A stretch of DNA of 36,473 nt, from contig JASHRC010000274.1 of NCBI GenBank assembly GCA_030037525.1, positions 1-36,473 on the forward strand, in the 5' to 3' direction. Numbering within the stretch: position 1 is the first letter of the stretch; each line of letters opens with the position of its first letter. The notes below the pieces were generated by a model, which was given only the letters and a program-made list of their open reading frames with translations, ran no database searches and had not been told where the DNA came from. The translations under genes were made by a program, and so were the position numbers. This stretch comes from Candidatus Acidiferrales bacterium. Lineage in GTDB: Bacteria; Acidobacteriota; Terriglobia; Acidiferrales; UBA7541. Shown here one piece after another: positions 25,551-33,952 of this stretch.

Positions 25551-26726
25551 CTATTCCTCAAAAGGAAGCCCGGCATACTGTTCCGCCAGAGATGCCTGGG
25601 CGCGTTTGGAGGCAGCCAAATAGTCGAGTTGGTTCTCTCGAATTCGCTCATCAAACGGCGTATCGTTCGGGAAACGGTGCAATAAATTCGTCAGCCACCA
25701 CGACAACCGCTCGGCGCTCCACACCCGACGCAAGGCCATGGTGGAGTAGCTCTCGAGATAGCGCGTTCTGTCTTCTCTATAGACCTCTATAAACGCCCGA
25801 GAGAGGTAGTACACATCGGAAACGGCCAGATTGAGCCCTTTGGCGCCGGTTGGCGGAACGATATGCGCAGCGTCGCCGGCGAGGAACAATCGGCCGTATC
25901 GCATCGGCTCTGCCACAAAGCTTCTCAACGGCGCAATCGATTTCTCAATCGATGGCCCGGTAACGATCTGCGCGGCCATTTCCTCCGGACATCGCGCCTT
26001 GAGTTCTCGCCAAAATCGCTCGTCCGGCCACTCCTCCAGTTTCGTATCCACCTCGCATTGAATGTAATAGCGGCTGAGCATCGGGCTTCGCATGGAAGCC
26101 AGAGCAAAACCGCGCTCGTGATGGCAATAGACGATATCGGGGAACGGTGGTGTCGCCGACATGATTCCCAGCCATGCGAACGGGTACTGCTTTTCGAATG
26201 TCCTCAGCACGGAGCCGGGAATTGAATGGCGGCTCACGCCGTGAAAGCCGTCACAGCCGGCAACATAATCGCAATCGATACGCTGAATTTGCTCATCCTT
26301 GGAGTAGGTAACGAAGGGCTCGCTCGACGTCAGATCATGCAATTGCACGTTCTGCGCTTCATGGATGATTTGTCCCCCTACAGCATCCCTCGCAGCATAA
26401 AGGTCTTCCGTGATGGCCGTCTGGCCGTACGCCATCATGCGCTTTCCGGTGTACTTCTTCGCGTCGATTAAGAACCGGTCCCGCCCGGTCCACCTAATGG
26501 CGACGCCGTCGTGCCGATGACCTTCGCGCATCATCCGTTCCCCGAGGCCCACCTTGCAGAGGAGTTCCACCGTTCCGGGCTCCAGCACCCCGGCGCGTAT
26601 CCTCTGAACAACATGGCTCCGGCTGCGCCTCTCCAGCACGACGCTCTCAACACCGTTGCCGTGAAGGATGTGAGACAACAGCAGACCGGCTGGTCCGCCA
26701 CCAATGATCGCCACCTGCGTTCGCAT
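25551..26726 (-). CDS. pobA: 4-hydroxybenzoate 3-monooxygenase
   Basis: A flavin monooxygenase that hydroxylates 4-hydroxybenzoate to protocatechuate with NAD(P)H and O2, feeding the beta-ketoadipate pathway. About 391 residues from the ATG at 26726, close to the family length of 394. An in-frame TTG at 26750 would add eight residues. Landmarks are the FAD dinucleotide fold 'VAIIGGGPAGLLLSHIL', 'VLERRSRSHVVQRIRAGVLE' with the PobA-typical 'RIRAGVLEPGT', the 'CDYVAGCDGFHGVSR' DG motif, and 'GDAAHIVPPTGAKGLNLA' near the C-terminus. The full motif set supports pobA rather than generic FAD monooxygenases. No pobR or pca genes are adjacent, and the ribosome site is weak. Confidence 0.9.
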   Translation of the reverse strand: MRTQVAIIGGGPAGLLLSHILHGNGVESVVLERRSRSHVVQRIRAGVLEPGTVELLCKVGLGERMMREGHRHDGVAIRWTGRDRFLIDAKKYTGKRMMAYGQTAITEDLYAARDAVGGQIIHEAQNVQLHDLTSSEPFVTYSKDEQIQRIDCDYVAGCDGFHGVSRHSIPGSVLRTFEKQYPFAWLGIMSATPPFPDIVYCHHERGFALASMRSPMLSRYYIQCEVDTKLEEWPDERFWRELKARCPEEMAAQIVTGPSIEKSIAPLRSFVAEPMRYGRLFLAGDAAHIVPPTGAKGLNLAVSDVYYLSRAFIEVYREDRTRYLESYSTMALRRVWSAERLSWWLTNLLHRFPNDTPFDERIRENQLDYLAASKRAQASLAEQYAGLPFEE

Positions 26727-26883
26727 CACGCCAGACACACTTGGCTCCAAGTCAGCTTACAGCACTTTGTCCGGCTCGAATGCGCCCGGCAAGGGTGGCT
26801 TGCCGACGAATATTTCGGACTTCACGCCGCACGAGGAATCTCTCCATTGCACGCGCGGATAAGGTTTTAGCGCGGGACAAGGT

Positions 26884-26961
26884 TCGAACGCCCTTATCGT
26901 TGTCGCACCGGAAACAGTCGTCCGATGGCATCGGGCCGGCTTCCACTGGAAGCTGATTATG
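26884..26961 (+). mobile_element. transposase/integrase relic (IS3-like N-terminal block)
   Basis: One frame reads 'ALIVVAPETVVRWHRAGFHW' and then 'KLIM', without a start and with nothing recognisable after it. The block '.PETVVRWHR.GFR.YW' is characteristic of integrase-core transposases of an IS3-like group. The rest of the gene, both ends and any inverted repeats are missing. It is a short fossil rather than an element. Confidence 0.5.
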
Positions 26962-27373
26962 GACCCAAAAGAAGTCCATTTATTGTTGGTGGCCGCTTCG
27001 TACCATCGCTACATTCGGCCGCATCCCACTCACACAGGTATGACGCCTAATAGTTACTAACCCTTAAAATGCAGAACGGTGTGTCAAATCATTACGTGTG
27101 TAGACTGGAAATACGCCGACGGATCGACTTGTTGCCTTTGCCACAGATAGGCGATTAGGGGACTCGTTTAGCGCTCGCGATGGTGTACGAAAGACGCCCA
27201 ATAGCGAGTGCGGCCGATAGCATGCTTCCACGCAGGCACTTTAGAGCGAGTTCCATACCCACGTTTGCGGTGGGCATCGTAGCACTGACTGCCGCTGGAG
27301 TGCGTCCTCACCTCGGGACGGCTGCCCGCTGCGCCCAATCACGGGCTCACGAAATACTCCGACTGGACGGCCA
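26962..27373. other. region upstream of the hybrid histidine kinase, no gene recognised
   Basis: The AT-rich patch around 27045-27110 ('TAATAGTTACTAACCCTTAA') is the most promoter-like part of the gap, but a defined -35/-10 pair was not found. A short frame at 27180-27377 overlaps the kinase start and does not resemble a protein. Confidence 0.35.
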
Positions 27374-29890
27374 GTGATGTGGCCCACACTGACAATCGTC
27401 GGATTCACCGCCACCGCCGTTCTGCTAGCATTCGCCTGGTTTCAAGCCCATCGTTTGTCCGAAGGACGAAGAGTCCAGCAGGAGCTCGAGAAATCATCGC
27501 AGGTCCTCGAAGAAGAGCGGAGAGTACTCGAGTTGATTGCCGAGGGTGCTTCGCTCAAGGAAGTACTGGACGCATTGACCATGGCCATCGAACGACTGGC
27601 CCCTGGCTGTTTTTGCTCGATTCTGCTTCTCGACGACGATCGCCGCAGATTACTAACGGGCTCAGGGGGTAGCCTGCCTCCCGAGTACGTGTGTGCCCTC
27701 GATGGACTGGAAATAGGGCCAGACGTGGGCGCCTGCGGCACCGCAGCCTTTCGAAATGAAACTACCATTGTGGAAGACGTCGCCACAGACTTTCGCTTTG
27801 CAGTCGCCAAAGATGTCCTGTTGTCGTTTGGCCTGCGCGCCTGTTGGAGTGTTCCGATCCGAGATTCCAACAAGAATGTTCTGGGAACATTTGCCATGTA
27901 CCACCAGCGCATCGCAAGCCCGCGCGAGCACGAGGTTAAGCTGGTGGAAGCGGGCGCCCATCTCGCCGGCAACGCTATCGAGCGCCTCCGCTCTGAGCAA
28001 AGCCTGCAAGAAAGCGCTGCGCGCTTTCAACTGGCCGAGAAGGCGGCCGCGTTCGGCGTCTGGCAAATCAATTTCCGTTTGGGAATGGTGACGATCTCAG
28101 ATGGGTTCTCTGCCTTGGCCGGTCTCGCGGGTCAGCCCCTACGCCTGACGCTTAGCCAATGGCGGGAGATGATCCACGTCGATGACCGGTCATCTTGGGA
28201 CACTGCCGTTGAGGGGGTCGTCGCTAAGCGGGCGTTTCAGGCTGAATACCGCATTGTCCTGCCAGATGGCTCCATCCGCTGGCTGCGTAGTCACGCCCAG
28301 ACGCAACTATCGGACGCGGGTTTGCATTTGCTCACTGGAGCGTCCATCGACATTACCGAGGCCAAAGAGTTGCTCATGAGGTTCTACAAGGCATTTAATG
28401 TGAACCCAGAGCCCATTGTCATCAATGCTTTTTCGGACGGCCGCTACGTCGATGTGAATGACAGTTTCCTTTGCGTGACTGGCTATCGACGCGAAGAGGT
28501 TCTTGGGCGCACGGCACGGGAAATGAAATTGTGGAGGCGGCCAGAAGATCGCGCCCGGTACTTGGAAATGCTCAAGGAAACAGGCTCGGTCCGCGACTTA
28601 GAAATCCTTTTCCAGACGAAGGCAGGGGCCCAACGCAAGGGGTTGATTTCGGCAGAGTTGATCGATATCGACGGCGAGAAATGTGCGATCGCTGTGATCA
28701 AGGACATTACTGAGCGGAGCATTTTGGAGAAGCAACTTCGCCAAGCGCAGAAGATGCAGGCCGTCGGGCAATTGACTGGTGGGATCGCGCACGACTTCAA
28801 TAACCTTCTCAGCGTGATTATGGGATACAGCGATATTCTCGAAGCAGGGTTGGACCCTGCCAGCAAATGGCAGAAGAGCGCTGCGCAGATCAAGAAGGCA
28901 GGGCAGAGTGCCGCGTCTTTGACTCGCCAACTACTGGCGTTTAGCCGCCAACAGGTGCTAGAGCCCACCGTGCTAGATCTCAACGCGATTGTAGTCGACA
29001 TGGAGAAGATGCTTCGGCGTCTGCTAAGGGAGAATATCGAGCTGAGAACCTTGCTAGAAGCCGGACTTGGCTGTGTCACCGCGGATCCGGGACAGATCGA
29101 GCAAGTCATCATCAATTTGGCTGTAAATGCCCGAGATGCAATGCCGCAAGGAGGAGTCTTGACGATCGAGACGGCGAATGTCGAGGCGGATGAGCACTAT
29201 GCTCGGCAATACCCTCCCATGTCCCCCGGCTCATTCGTTGCGCTAACCGTCACGGATAGTGGCGTCGGTATGGATGCCGAAATTCAGGCTCACATCTTTG
29301 AGCCGTTTTTCACGACCAAGGAAAGGGGCAAAGGTACCGGGCTCGGCCTAGCAACAGTATACGGAGTGGTGAAACAAAGCGGCGGCTTCATCTGGGTCCA
29401 GAGTGAACCCGGGCACGGCACTGCATTTAAGGTTCTTCTGCCGAGGGTTGAGAAACCTGCTCAAACAATCGTCGCCTATCCCAAGAGTTCCGGGGAATCC
29501 TCCAGGGGATCAGAAACCGTTCTCGTCACAGAAGACGAAGAGTCTCTGCGAGAGCTAATCCGGGACATGCTGGGCGAAAGCGGTTACACTGTCCTTGAAG
29601 CAGCCAACGGTACTCAGGCTATGGAAATTGCCCATCAAAATGACGGGAAGATCGACCTCCTCTTGACCGACGTGGTGATGCCAGGCATGAGCGGTCCAGA
29701 GCTGGCGGGCCAGTTGGTCTCGCTGTATCCGCAAATGAGGATAATTTACATGTCTGGGTACACGGACTTCGCCGCGCCGCAGAGCGAATTTCTCGAGCCG
29801 ACACGTCCTTTGCTGCGAAAACCTTTCACGCAAGGGAACCTGGTGCGCAAGGTTCGAGAGGTCCTGCAGAACAATTTCGCACCGGTGTGA
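27374..29890 (+). CDS. hybrid histidine kinase: TM, GAF, two PAS, HisKA, HATPase, receiver
   Basis: An 838-residue sensor. A single hydrophobic segment at ~4-22 is followed by a coiled coil, then a GAF domain at ~55-205 ('LEIGPDVGACGTAAFRNETT', 'WSVPIRDSNKNVLGTFAMY'). A first PAS is at ~215-330 and a second at ~335-450 ('CVTGYRREEVLGRTAREM', ending 'VIKDITERSILEKQL'). HisKA has phosphoacceptor H473 in 'GGIAHDFNNLLSVIMGY'. The ATPase has 'VINLAVNARDAM' and 'GKGTGLGLATVYGVV'. The C-terminal receiver at ~710-832 has D766 in 'LLLTDVVMPGMSGPEL' and 'RKPF' near the end. 'AHDFNN' marks the NtrB-like hybrid group common in soil bacteria. GTG (27374) and ATG (27377) starts are both possible. No separate partner regulator is adjacent. 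Confidence 0.94.
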   Translation: MMWPTLTIVGFTATAVLLAFAWFQAHRLSEGRRVQQELEKSSQVLEEERRVLELIAEGASLKEVLDALTMAIERLAPGCFCSILLLDDDRRRLLTGSGGSLPPEYVCALDGLEIGPDVGACGTAAFRNETTIVEDVATDFRFAVAKDVLLSFGLRACWSVPIRDSNKNVLGTFAMYHQRIASPREHEVKLVEAGAHLAGNAIERLRSEQSLQESAARFQLAEKAAAFGVWQINFRLGMVTISDGFSALAGLAGQPLRLTLSQWREMIHVDDRSSWDTAVEGVVAKRAFQAEYRIVLPDGSIRWLRSHAQTQLSDAGLHLLTGASIDITEAKELLMRFYKAFNVNPEPIVINAFSDGRYVDVNDSFLCVTGYRREEVLGRTAREMKLWRRPEDRARYLEMLKETGSVRDLEILFQTKAGAQRKGLISAELIDIDGEKCAIAVIKDITERSILEKQLRQAQKMQAVGQLTGGIAHDFNNLLSVIMGYSDILEAGLDPASKWQKSAAQIKKAGQSAASLTRQLLAFSRQQVLEPTVLDLNAIVVDMEKMLRRLLRENIELRTLLEAGLGCVTADPGQIEQVIINLAVNARDAMPQGGVLTIETANVEADEHYARQYPPMSPGSFVALTVTDSGVGMDAEIQAHIFEPFFTTKERGKGTGLGLATVYGVVKQSGGFIWVQSEPGHGTAFKVLLPRVEKPAQTIVAYPKSSGESSRGSETVLVTEDEESLRELIRDMLGESGYTVLEAANGTQAMEIAHQNDGKIDLLLTDVVMPGMSGPELAGQLVSLYPQMRIIYMSGYTDFAAPQSEFLEPTRPLLRKPFTQGNLVRKVREVLQNNFAPV

Positions 29891-30088
29891 TCCTCACGTT
29901 GACGAGTTCCAGACACTGCGGCGATTCCTCACGAACATCCGTGCGCCCTCGAGCATTCGGACTGTTCGGTATGCGCGTCGCCTTGCTACCACGCCGACCC
30001 GAATTCTCGCGTCTTGCGCGTGTCCACCGATGGCGTACGCAGTAGGCTGTTCCGAAATCGAGTCCAGCTTCGCATGAAGCCGGAAGGG

Positions 30089-30406
30089 TCAATTAATTGT
30101 GCTGTAGCTATGTGTACAGCCGGACTCTGTTGGCCCGCCCCGGAGCTGTAGGTCCACGCGAGTGCCGCCGGACTCTTCCAAGCCGTAGATCGAAGCAATA
30201 TTGGGGTGATCGAGAGAGGCAAGGACCTTGGCTTCGCGCTGGAACCGAGCCATGCGGTCCGGGTCACGTGCGAAGGCTTCTGGCAGGACCTTGATGGCTA
30301 CGTCACGGCCCAGCTTCGGATCACGGGCACGGTAAACCTCTCCCATCCCGCCCGCACCGATAGCGCCGGTGATTTCATAGGGGCCGAGTTTGGTGCCTGG
30401 CGTCAT
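30089..30406 (-). pseudogene. truncated kinase copy: N-lobe stub of a Ser/Thr kinase
   Basis: A 106-codon frame starting at the ATG at 30406, which overlaps the stop of the kinase at 30403-33024 as ATGA. It reads 'MTPGTKLGPYEITGAIGAGG', '[20 protein letters not shown]', '[19 protein letters not shown]' and 'ASIYGLEESGGTR', then diverges from the family into 'VDLQLRGGPTESG' and stops. It keeps the glycine loop and ATP lysine but has no catalytic loop, DFG, membrane helix or propeller. It cannot be an active kinase. The break falls where intact copies read '[16 protein letters not shown]'. No downstream kinase sequence was found between 29891 and 30088. It could still make a short protein, but pseudogene is more likely. 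Confidence 0.8.
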
Positions 30407-30414
30407 TTCTTCAG
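30401..30414. repeat. 14-base kinase-kinase junction, copy 1
   Basis: The plus-strand bases CGTCATTTCTTCAG cover the end of one kinase and the start of the next (minus strand CTGAAGAAATGACG, with ATGA shared by start and stop). The identical 14 bases occur again at 33939-33952, at the next kinase-kinase boundary. Confidence 0.8.
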
Positions 30415-33024
30415 CAGCGTCGGCCAGTTCACGACAATTGTGATCGGTGTTCCAGATTGCTCGGCCGCCGTCGGAATCAGAAAGCGGCCGTCCTTCGCGA
30501 TGCCGAACCATGAGAATTGGCCGCCTATCGCGTGAGGGTCAAACAGAGCTTCAGGCGCCCCTGCCTCGAAGGCGCCGCCCGGTCCACTCTTCACGCTCAC
30601 TGCCATCAGCTTTCCGTCTCCTCCGATGAAGTAGAGCTCCTTGCCGTCTCGGCTCCAGAGAGGGCGCGAGCCCCCGTTTATCGAGACTGGCCATTTGCCT
30701 CCTCGTTTGGGAAACGTCTGAACATAAACTTCATAGCGCCCGGTCTCATCGGAGGCGTACGCCAACCATTGGACGTTAGGCGAGAGCTTGCCTCCGATCT
30801 CATTGAATGGTTCGTCCAAATAAGGAAAGGATTTTTGATTGCCGCTCGCTTCTCCCTTGGATAATGGTAAAACCCACATAGAAAGCTTGGGACCCGCCAA
30901 AACTCCCTCGATCAGATAACGGCCATCGCTCGACCAATCCAATGGCACGGTGTAGCTGCCTGGAGTCTTGTCCAAGATCTCCATTTGGCCAACGCCGTTG
31001 ATGGCCTTTTGGTACAGACTAGTGTTGCCTCCGTCGCGGGTAGAGCGAAAGGCGACGTGACTTCCATCGGGAGACCACACGGGATATCCGTTATCCTTTC
31101 CATCGAATGTAAGGCGAGAGCGAGTGCCGCGCCCCAAGTTGTAAAGCCAGAGGTCCTCTCCTCCCTCCGCACTTCTGGAGACAACCACCGAGCTACCATC
31201 CGGTGAGATCGCGGGCTCGGGAGTTATGCCAGGTTCTCCCATGGTCCCAACGATCTTCCCCTGCCGGTTAAACAACGTCAGCTGAATGGGCGTGCTTCCT
31301 CCGAAGTAGGCCAGTAGGCCATTGTCGGATACCGTGAAATTGGTAACTTGCTGTAGGACCGGTACAGGATTACCTTTTAGCTCCAACCTAGTTTCGTCGA
31401 ACGCCTGAACCATAAGTGTGCCATTTTGCAGAAACACGACACTCCCGGGCACGGCGCGCGCTACTGCGCTGAGCAGCGGTCCGGAAGTTTGCTCTTTAGA
31501 TCCTGAATCTAGTGATCCCACATAGGTTCCCGCTGCGGTGCCAGGCGTACGCATGTACAGAAAATGCCGGCCGTCCGGAAGGAACCAGGGGTCCATATGC
31601 CTCACTTCCCCTCGCGAGGAATCTACCTTGGTTAGAAACGATGGCGTCCCGCCTGCCGCGGGGACCTGCATGAGACCTCCAATGAAACCCAACAAAATGA
31701 CGCCATCTCGATTCCACGCACCTCCATAAAGATTGGGGATATCGCAAATCGCTTGCGGGACGCCTCCGGAAATGTCAATCGTTTCGAGCTTGCTTCCACC
31801 TTCAAATCCGAGCAAGCGACTGTCAGGTGACCAGAAAGGACTGCTAGCACCTTCCGTGCTCGGCAAAGGGCGGACCACGAACGAATCCAAGTCGCGAACC
31901 CACAACTGACTCCGTCCGTCCTGCGCTGTTGCCGTGAACGCCAAATGGCGGCCGTCGGGAGAAAGAGCCAAAGACGTGCCGAAACTCGTCTTCTCCGGAG
32001 GAGGGATTTCGTAACGCAGCACTTGCGCTGGAGAGACTGGGCCTTCGCGGAAGTGAACGAAGGCTAGTGCTAGCGCAGTCACGACAGCTACACACGCAAT
32101 GGCCCAGGGCAGCGCGCGGCGCCATGCGGGTGCCGGCGGCGGAAGGCTAGGCGCGGCTTCGGGCGCTCCCGCAATAACTTCGTCAAGCGAAATCCGCGCG
32201 TCACCGATGTCGCGCAATCTTTGCTTTGGATCCTTCTGCAAGCAGCGCATGAGCAGAACACGAACGCGGACGGGGGTCGTAGGCGGTAGTTGTGACCAGT
32301 CCGGTTCTTCCTTGATGACGCCTGCAAGAGTGTCCGTCACCGTTTCACCGTGAAACGCTATCTTGCCGGCCAGCATCTCGTAGAGCACGCACCCGAACGC
32401 CCAGATGTCTGCTCGCCGATCCACGGGCTTGGCTTTGGCTTGCTCGGGTGACATGTAGGCCGCCGTCCCCAGCAGAACTCCCTGCTGAGTCGCCATCCGG
32501 CTAATCGTGGGCGACGTGGAAATATCGATGGAGGACGGATCGCCTTCGAGAGCTTTGGCTAGACCGAAGTCGAGCACCTTCACGCTATCGTCTGCGGCCA
32601 CCTTTATGTTGGCAGGTTTCAGGTCTCGATGGATGATGCCGCGTTCGTGGGCATATTCGAGTGCATCTGCAATCTGTCTTGCGATGCGAACAGCCTCATC
32701 GACGGGAATCGGACCTTGCTTGATGCGATCAGCGAGAGTCGGTCCTTCCACCAGCTCCATTACCAGCGCACGGGTGCTACCCGAATCTTCGAGTCCGTAA
32801 ATTGTGGCTATATTCGGGTGACTGAGTGAGGCGAGGACCTTGGCTTCACGCTGAAAGCGAGCCATGCGGGCTGCATCGCCGGCGAAGACTTCAGGCAGGA
32901 CCTTGATCGCTACGTCACGGCCCAACTTCGGATCGCGGGCGCGATAGACTTCGCCCATCCCACCCGCACCGATGGCAGCGATGATTTCGTAGGAGCCGAG
33001 TTTTGTGCCCGTCGCAATCGTCAT
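30403..33024 (-). CDS. membrane serine/threonine protein kinase with TolB-like propeller, intact array copy
   Basis: An 873-residue kinase. The start is the ATG at 33024 ('[14 protein letters not shown]'). The frame runs on to 33342 but those residues are an out-of-frame reading of the gene at 33027. Glycine loop '[14 protein letters not shown]', K41, 'HRDLKPANI' with D134, 'DFG' D152 and '[10 protein letters not shown]' are all intact. A proline-rich linker and one membrane helix at ~305-324 ('PWAIACVAVVTALALAFVHF') lead to a propeller with 'SPDGRHLAFTATAQDG' and 'WSPDGSHVAFRSTRDGGNTS' blades, ending in 'NWPTLLKK'. It begins 2 bases after the 33027 gene's stop without its own ribosome site, implying coupled translation. 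Its stop overlaps the start of the stub downstream. Confidence 0.95.
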   Translation of the reverse strand: MTIATGTKLGSYEIIAAIGAGGMGEVYRARDPKLGRDVAIKVLPEVFAGDAARMARFQREAKVLASLSHPNIATIYGLEDSGSTRALVMELVEGPTLADRIKQGPIPVDEAVRIARQIADALEYAHERGIIHRDLKPANIKVAADDSVKVLDFGLAKALEGDPSSIDISTSPTISRMATQQGVLLGTAAYMSPEQAKAKPVDRRADIWAFGCVLYEMLAGKIAFHGETVTDTLAGVIKEEPDWSQLPPTTPVRVRVLLMRCLQKDPKQRLRDIGDARISLDEVIAGAPEAAPSLPPPAPAWRRALPWAIACVAVVTALALAFVHFREGPVSPAQVLRYEIPPPEKTSFGTSLALSPDGRHLAFTATAQDGRSQLWVRDLDSFVVRPLPSTEGASSPFWSPDSRLLGFEGGSKLETIDISGGVPQAICDIPNLYGGAWNRDGVILLGFIGGLMQVPAAGGTPSFLTKVDSSRGEVRHMDPWFLPDGRHFLYMRTPGTAAGTYVGSLDSGSKEQTSGPLLSAVARAVPGSVVFLQNGTLMVQAFDETRLELKGNPVPVLQQVTNFTVSDNGLLAYFGGSTPIQLTLFNRQGKIVGTMGEPGITPEPAISPDGSSVVVSRSAEGGEDLWLYNLGRGTRSRLTFDGKDNGYPVWSPDGSHVAFRSTRDGGNTSLYQKAINGVGQMEILDKTPGSYTVPLDWSSDGRYLIEGVLAGPKLSMWVLPLSKGEASGNQKSFPYLDEPFNEIGGKLSPNVQWLAYASDETGRYEVYVQTFPKRGGKWPVSINGGSRPLWSRDGKELYFIGGDGKLMAVSVKSGPGGAFEAGAPEALFDPHAIGGQFSWFGIAKDGRFLIPTAAEQSGTPITIVVNWPTLLKK

Positions 33025-33026
33025 CG

Positions 33027-33452
33027 TTAGAAGAGCAGTTTCTGACCGGGGGCTGTCCCTTCCACCGCGATCATCTTGACTCGAGTGGTCAGCATCGGTC
33101 CGTCGTCGCCGTGGATCTCCATCTGCAAACCGATGTAAATCCCTCGCAACTTTAAGATGCTTCCCCCGAAAGTCGCCCCGGCCAGCCGGGCGGGAGTCGC
33201 GTGGGGAAAGAACTGCCCGCCGCGAACCACGATCTCTCCCCTCCAGCCGTCCGTGACCATGATCTCGTACAGGCTGTTGCGAGTTCGCACCAGCAGCTTC
33301 TGCATCTCGTCCATCTGCTCGATCTGCACGCCATTGGTCCACGGCTCGTCGGACCAGAAGTCGAGCGTTGCTCCCGCGGGGATCGTTTGTGGCATCTGCG
33401 CCGACTGCTCCGCGTGCCGCGTGACGTAGCCGCTGATGTCCGTTGCGCTCAT
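33027..33452 (-). CDS. unrecognised 141-residue protein embedded in the kinase array
   Basis: A complete small gene starting at the ATG at 33452, 7 bases after the end of the collapsed kinase, with a GGGGAAG ribosome site in the preceding coding end. It ends 2 bases before the intact kinase starts. The sequence is Trp/Gly-rich and strand-rich: 'FWSDEPWTNGVQIEQMDEMQ', 'VRTRNSLYEIMVTDGWRGEI', 'VVRGGQFFPHATPARLAGAT' and 'GGSILKLRGIYIGLQMEIH'. There is no signal peptide, membrane helix, cysteine or known catalytic motif, so it is probably a soluble cytoplasmic beta-rich protein. The operon position makes it a candidate substrate, adaptor or regulator of the kinases. That is inference from position only. 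Confidence 0.82.
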   Translation of the reverse strand: MSATDISGYVTRHAEQSAQMPQTIPAGATLDFWSDEPWTNGVQIEQMDEMQKLLVRTRNSLYEIMVTDGWRGEIVVRGGQFFPHATPARLAGATFGGSILKLRGIYIGLQMEIHGDDGPMLTTRVKMIAVEGTAPGQKLLF

Positions 33453-33459
33453 GGATTGC

Positions 33460-33944
33460 TCACTTCCCCGTCGGCACGAGGCGCTTCAACTCTTCGGTCC
33501 AGTTCAGCACGATGTTGATCTGCGTCGGCGCCGCCTGCTCATCGTCGGTCGGCTTGACCATGAGGAATCGTTGGCCGTCCGAGGGCACGTCATAATTGGG
33601 TATCGTTGCCACGCTCTGCTCGTATGGTCCCTCAAAGAGCATCTTCGGCTTGCCCACTGAAAAACTGGGCTGTGTCGTTATTTCCACCGCCATGATTTTG
33701 TCCCCGCTGCGATAGAACAGCTCCCGCCCGTTCCGGTTCCACACAGGTTCGCTGCCGCCTTCGGCGGAGATTAGGTACTTGCCGCCTGGGCCGCATCGCC
33801 AGCGAACGCCTCGGGTAGGACTTTGATGGCTACATCACGGCCAAGCTTCGAGTCGTGGGCGCGGTAAACTTCGCCCATGCCTCCCGCACTGAGCAGAGAG
33901 ATAATTTCGTACGAACCGAGCTTCGTCCCTGTCGCAATCGTCAT
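33460..33944 (-). pseudogene. Ser/Thr kinase collapsed by an internal deletion
   Basis: From the ATG at 33944 the frame gives a normal kinase start ('[14 protein letters not shown]', '[20 protein letters not shown]', '[14 protein letters not shown]') and then reads only 'QAAST' to a stop at 33773-33771. In another frame the same DNA continues as the end of a kinase propeller: '[20 protein letters not shown]', 'ELFYRSGDKIMAVEI', 'FLMVKPTDDEQAAPTQINIV' and 'LNWTEELKRLVPTGK', ending at 33460. About 50 N-terminal residues are thus joined out of frame, near 33786-33792, to ~115 C-terminal ones. Some 700 residues, including the catalytic loop, membrane helix and most of the propeller, are missing. 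The glycine loop also starts with Ser instead of Gly. The start overlaps the previous kinase's stop (ATGA). Confidence 0.88.
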
Positions 33945-33952
33945 TTCTTCAG
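33939..33952. repeat. 14-base kinase-kinase junction, copy 2
   Basis: Identical to the 14 bases at 30401-30414 and in the same position: the last codons and stop of a kinase overlapping the ATG of the next kinase copy. It supports duplication of a whole coupled unit rather than independent arrival of each gene. Confidence 0.8.

Noticed and set aside
33025-33342. N-terminal extension of the intact array kinase to 33342
   Set aside because: The ~106 extra residues are an alternate-frame reading of the 141-residue gene (Arg/Asp/Gly-rich, no domain). The paralogous starts all begin at '[10 protein letters not shown]' or equivalent.
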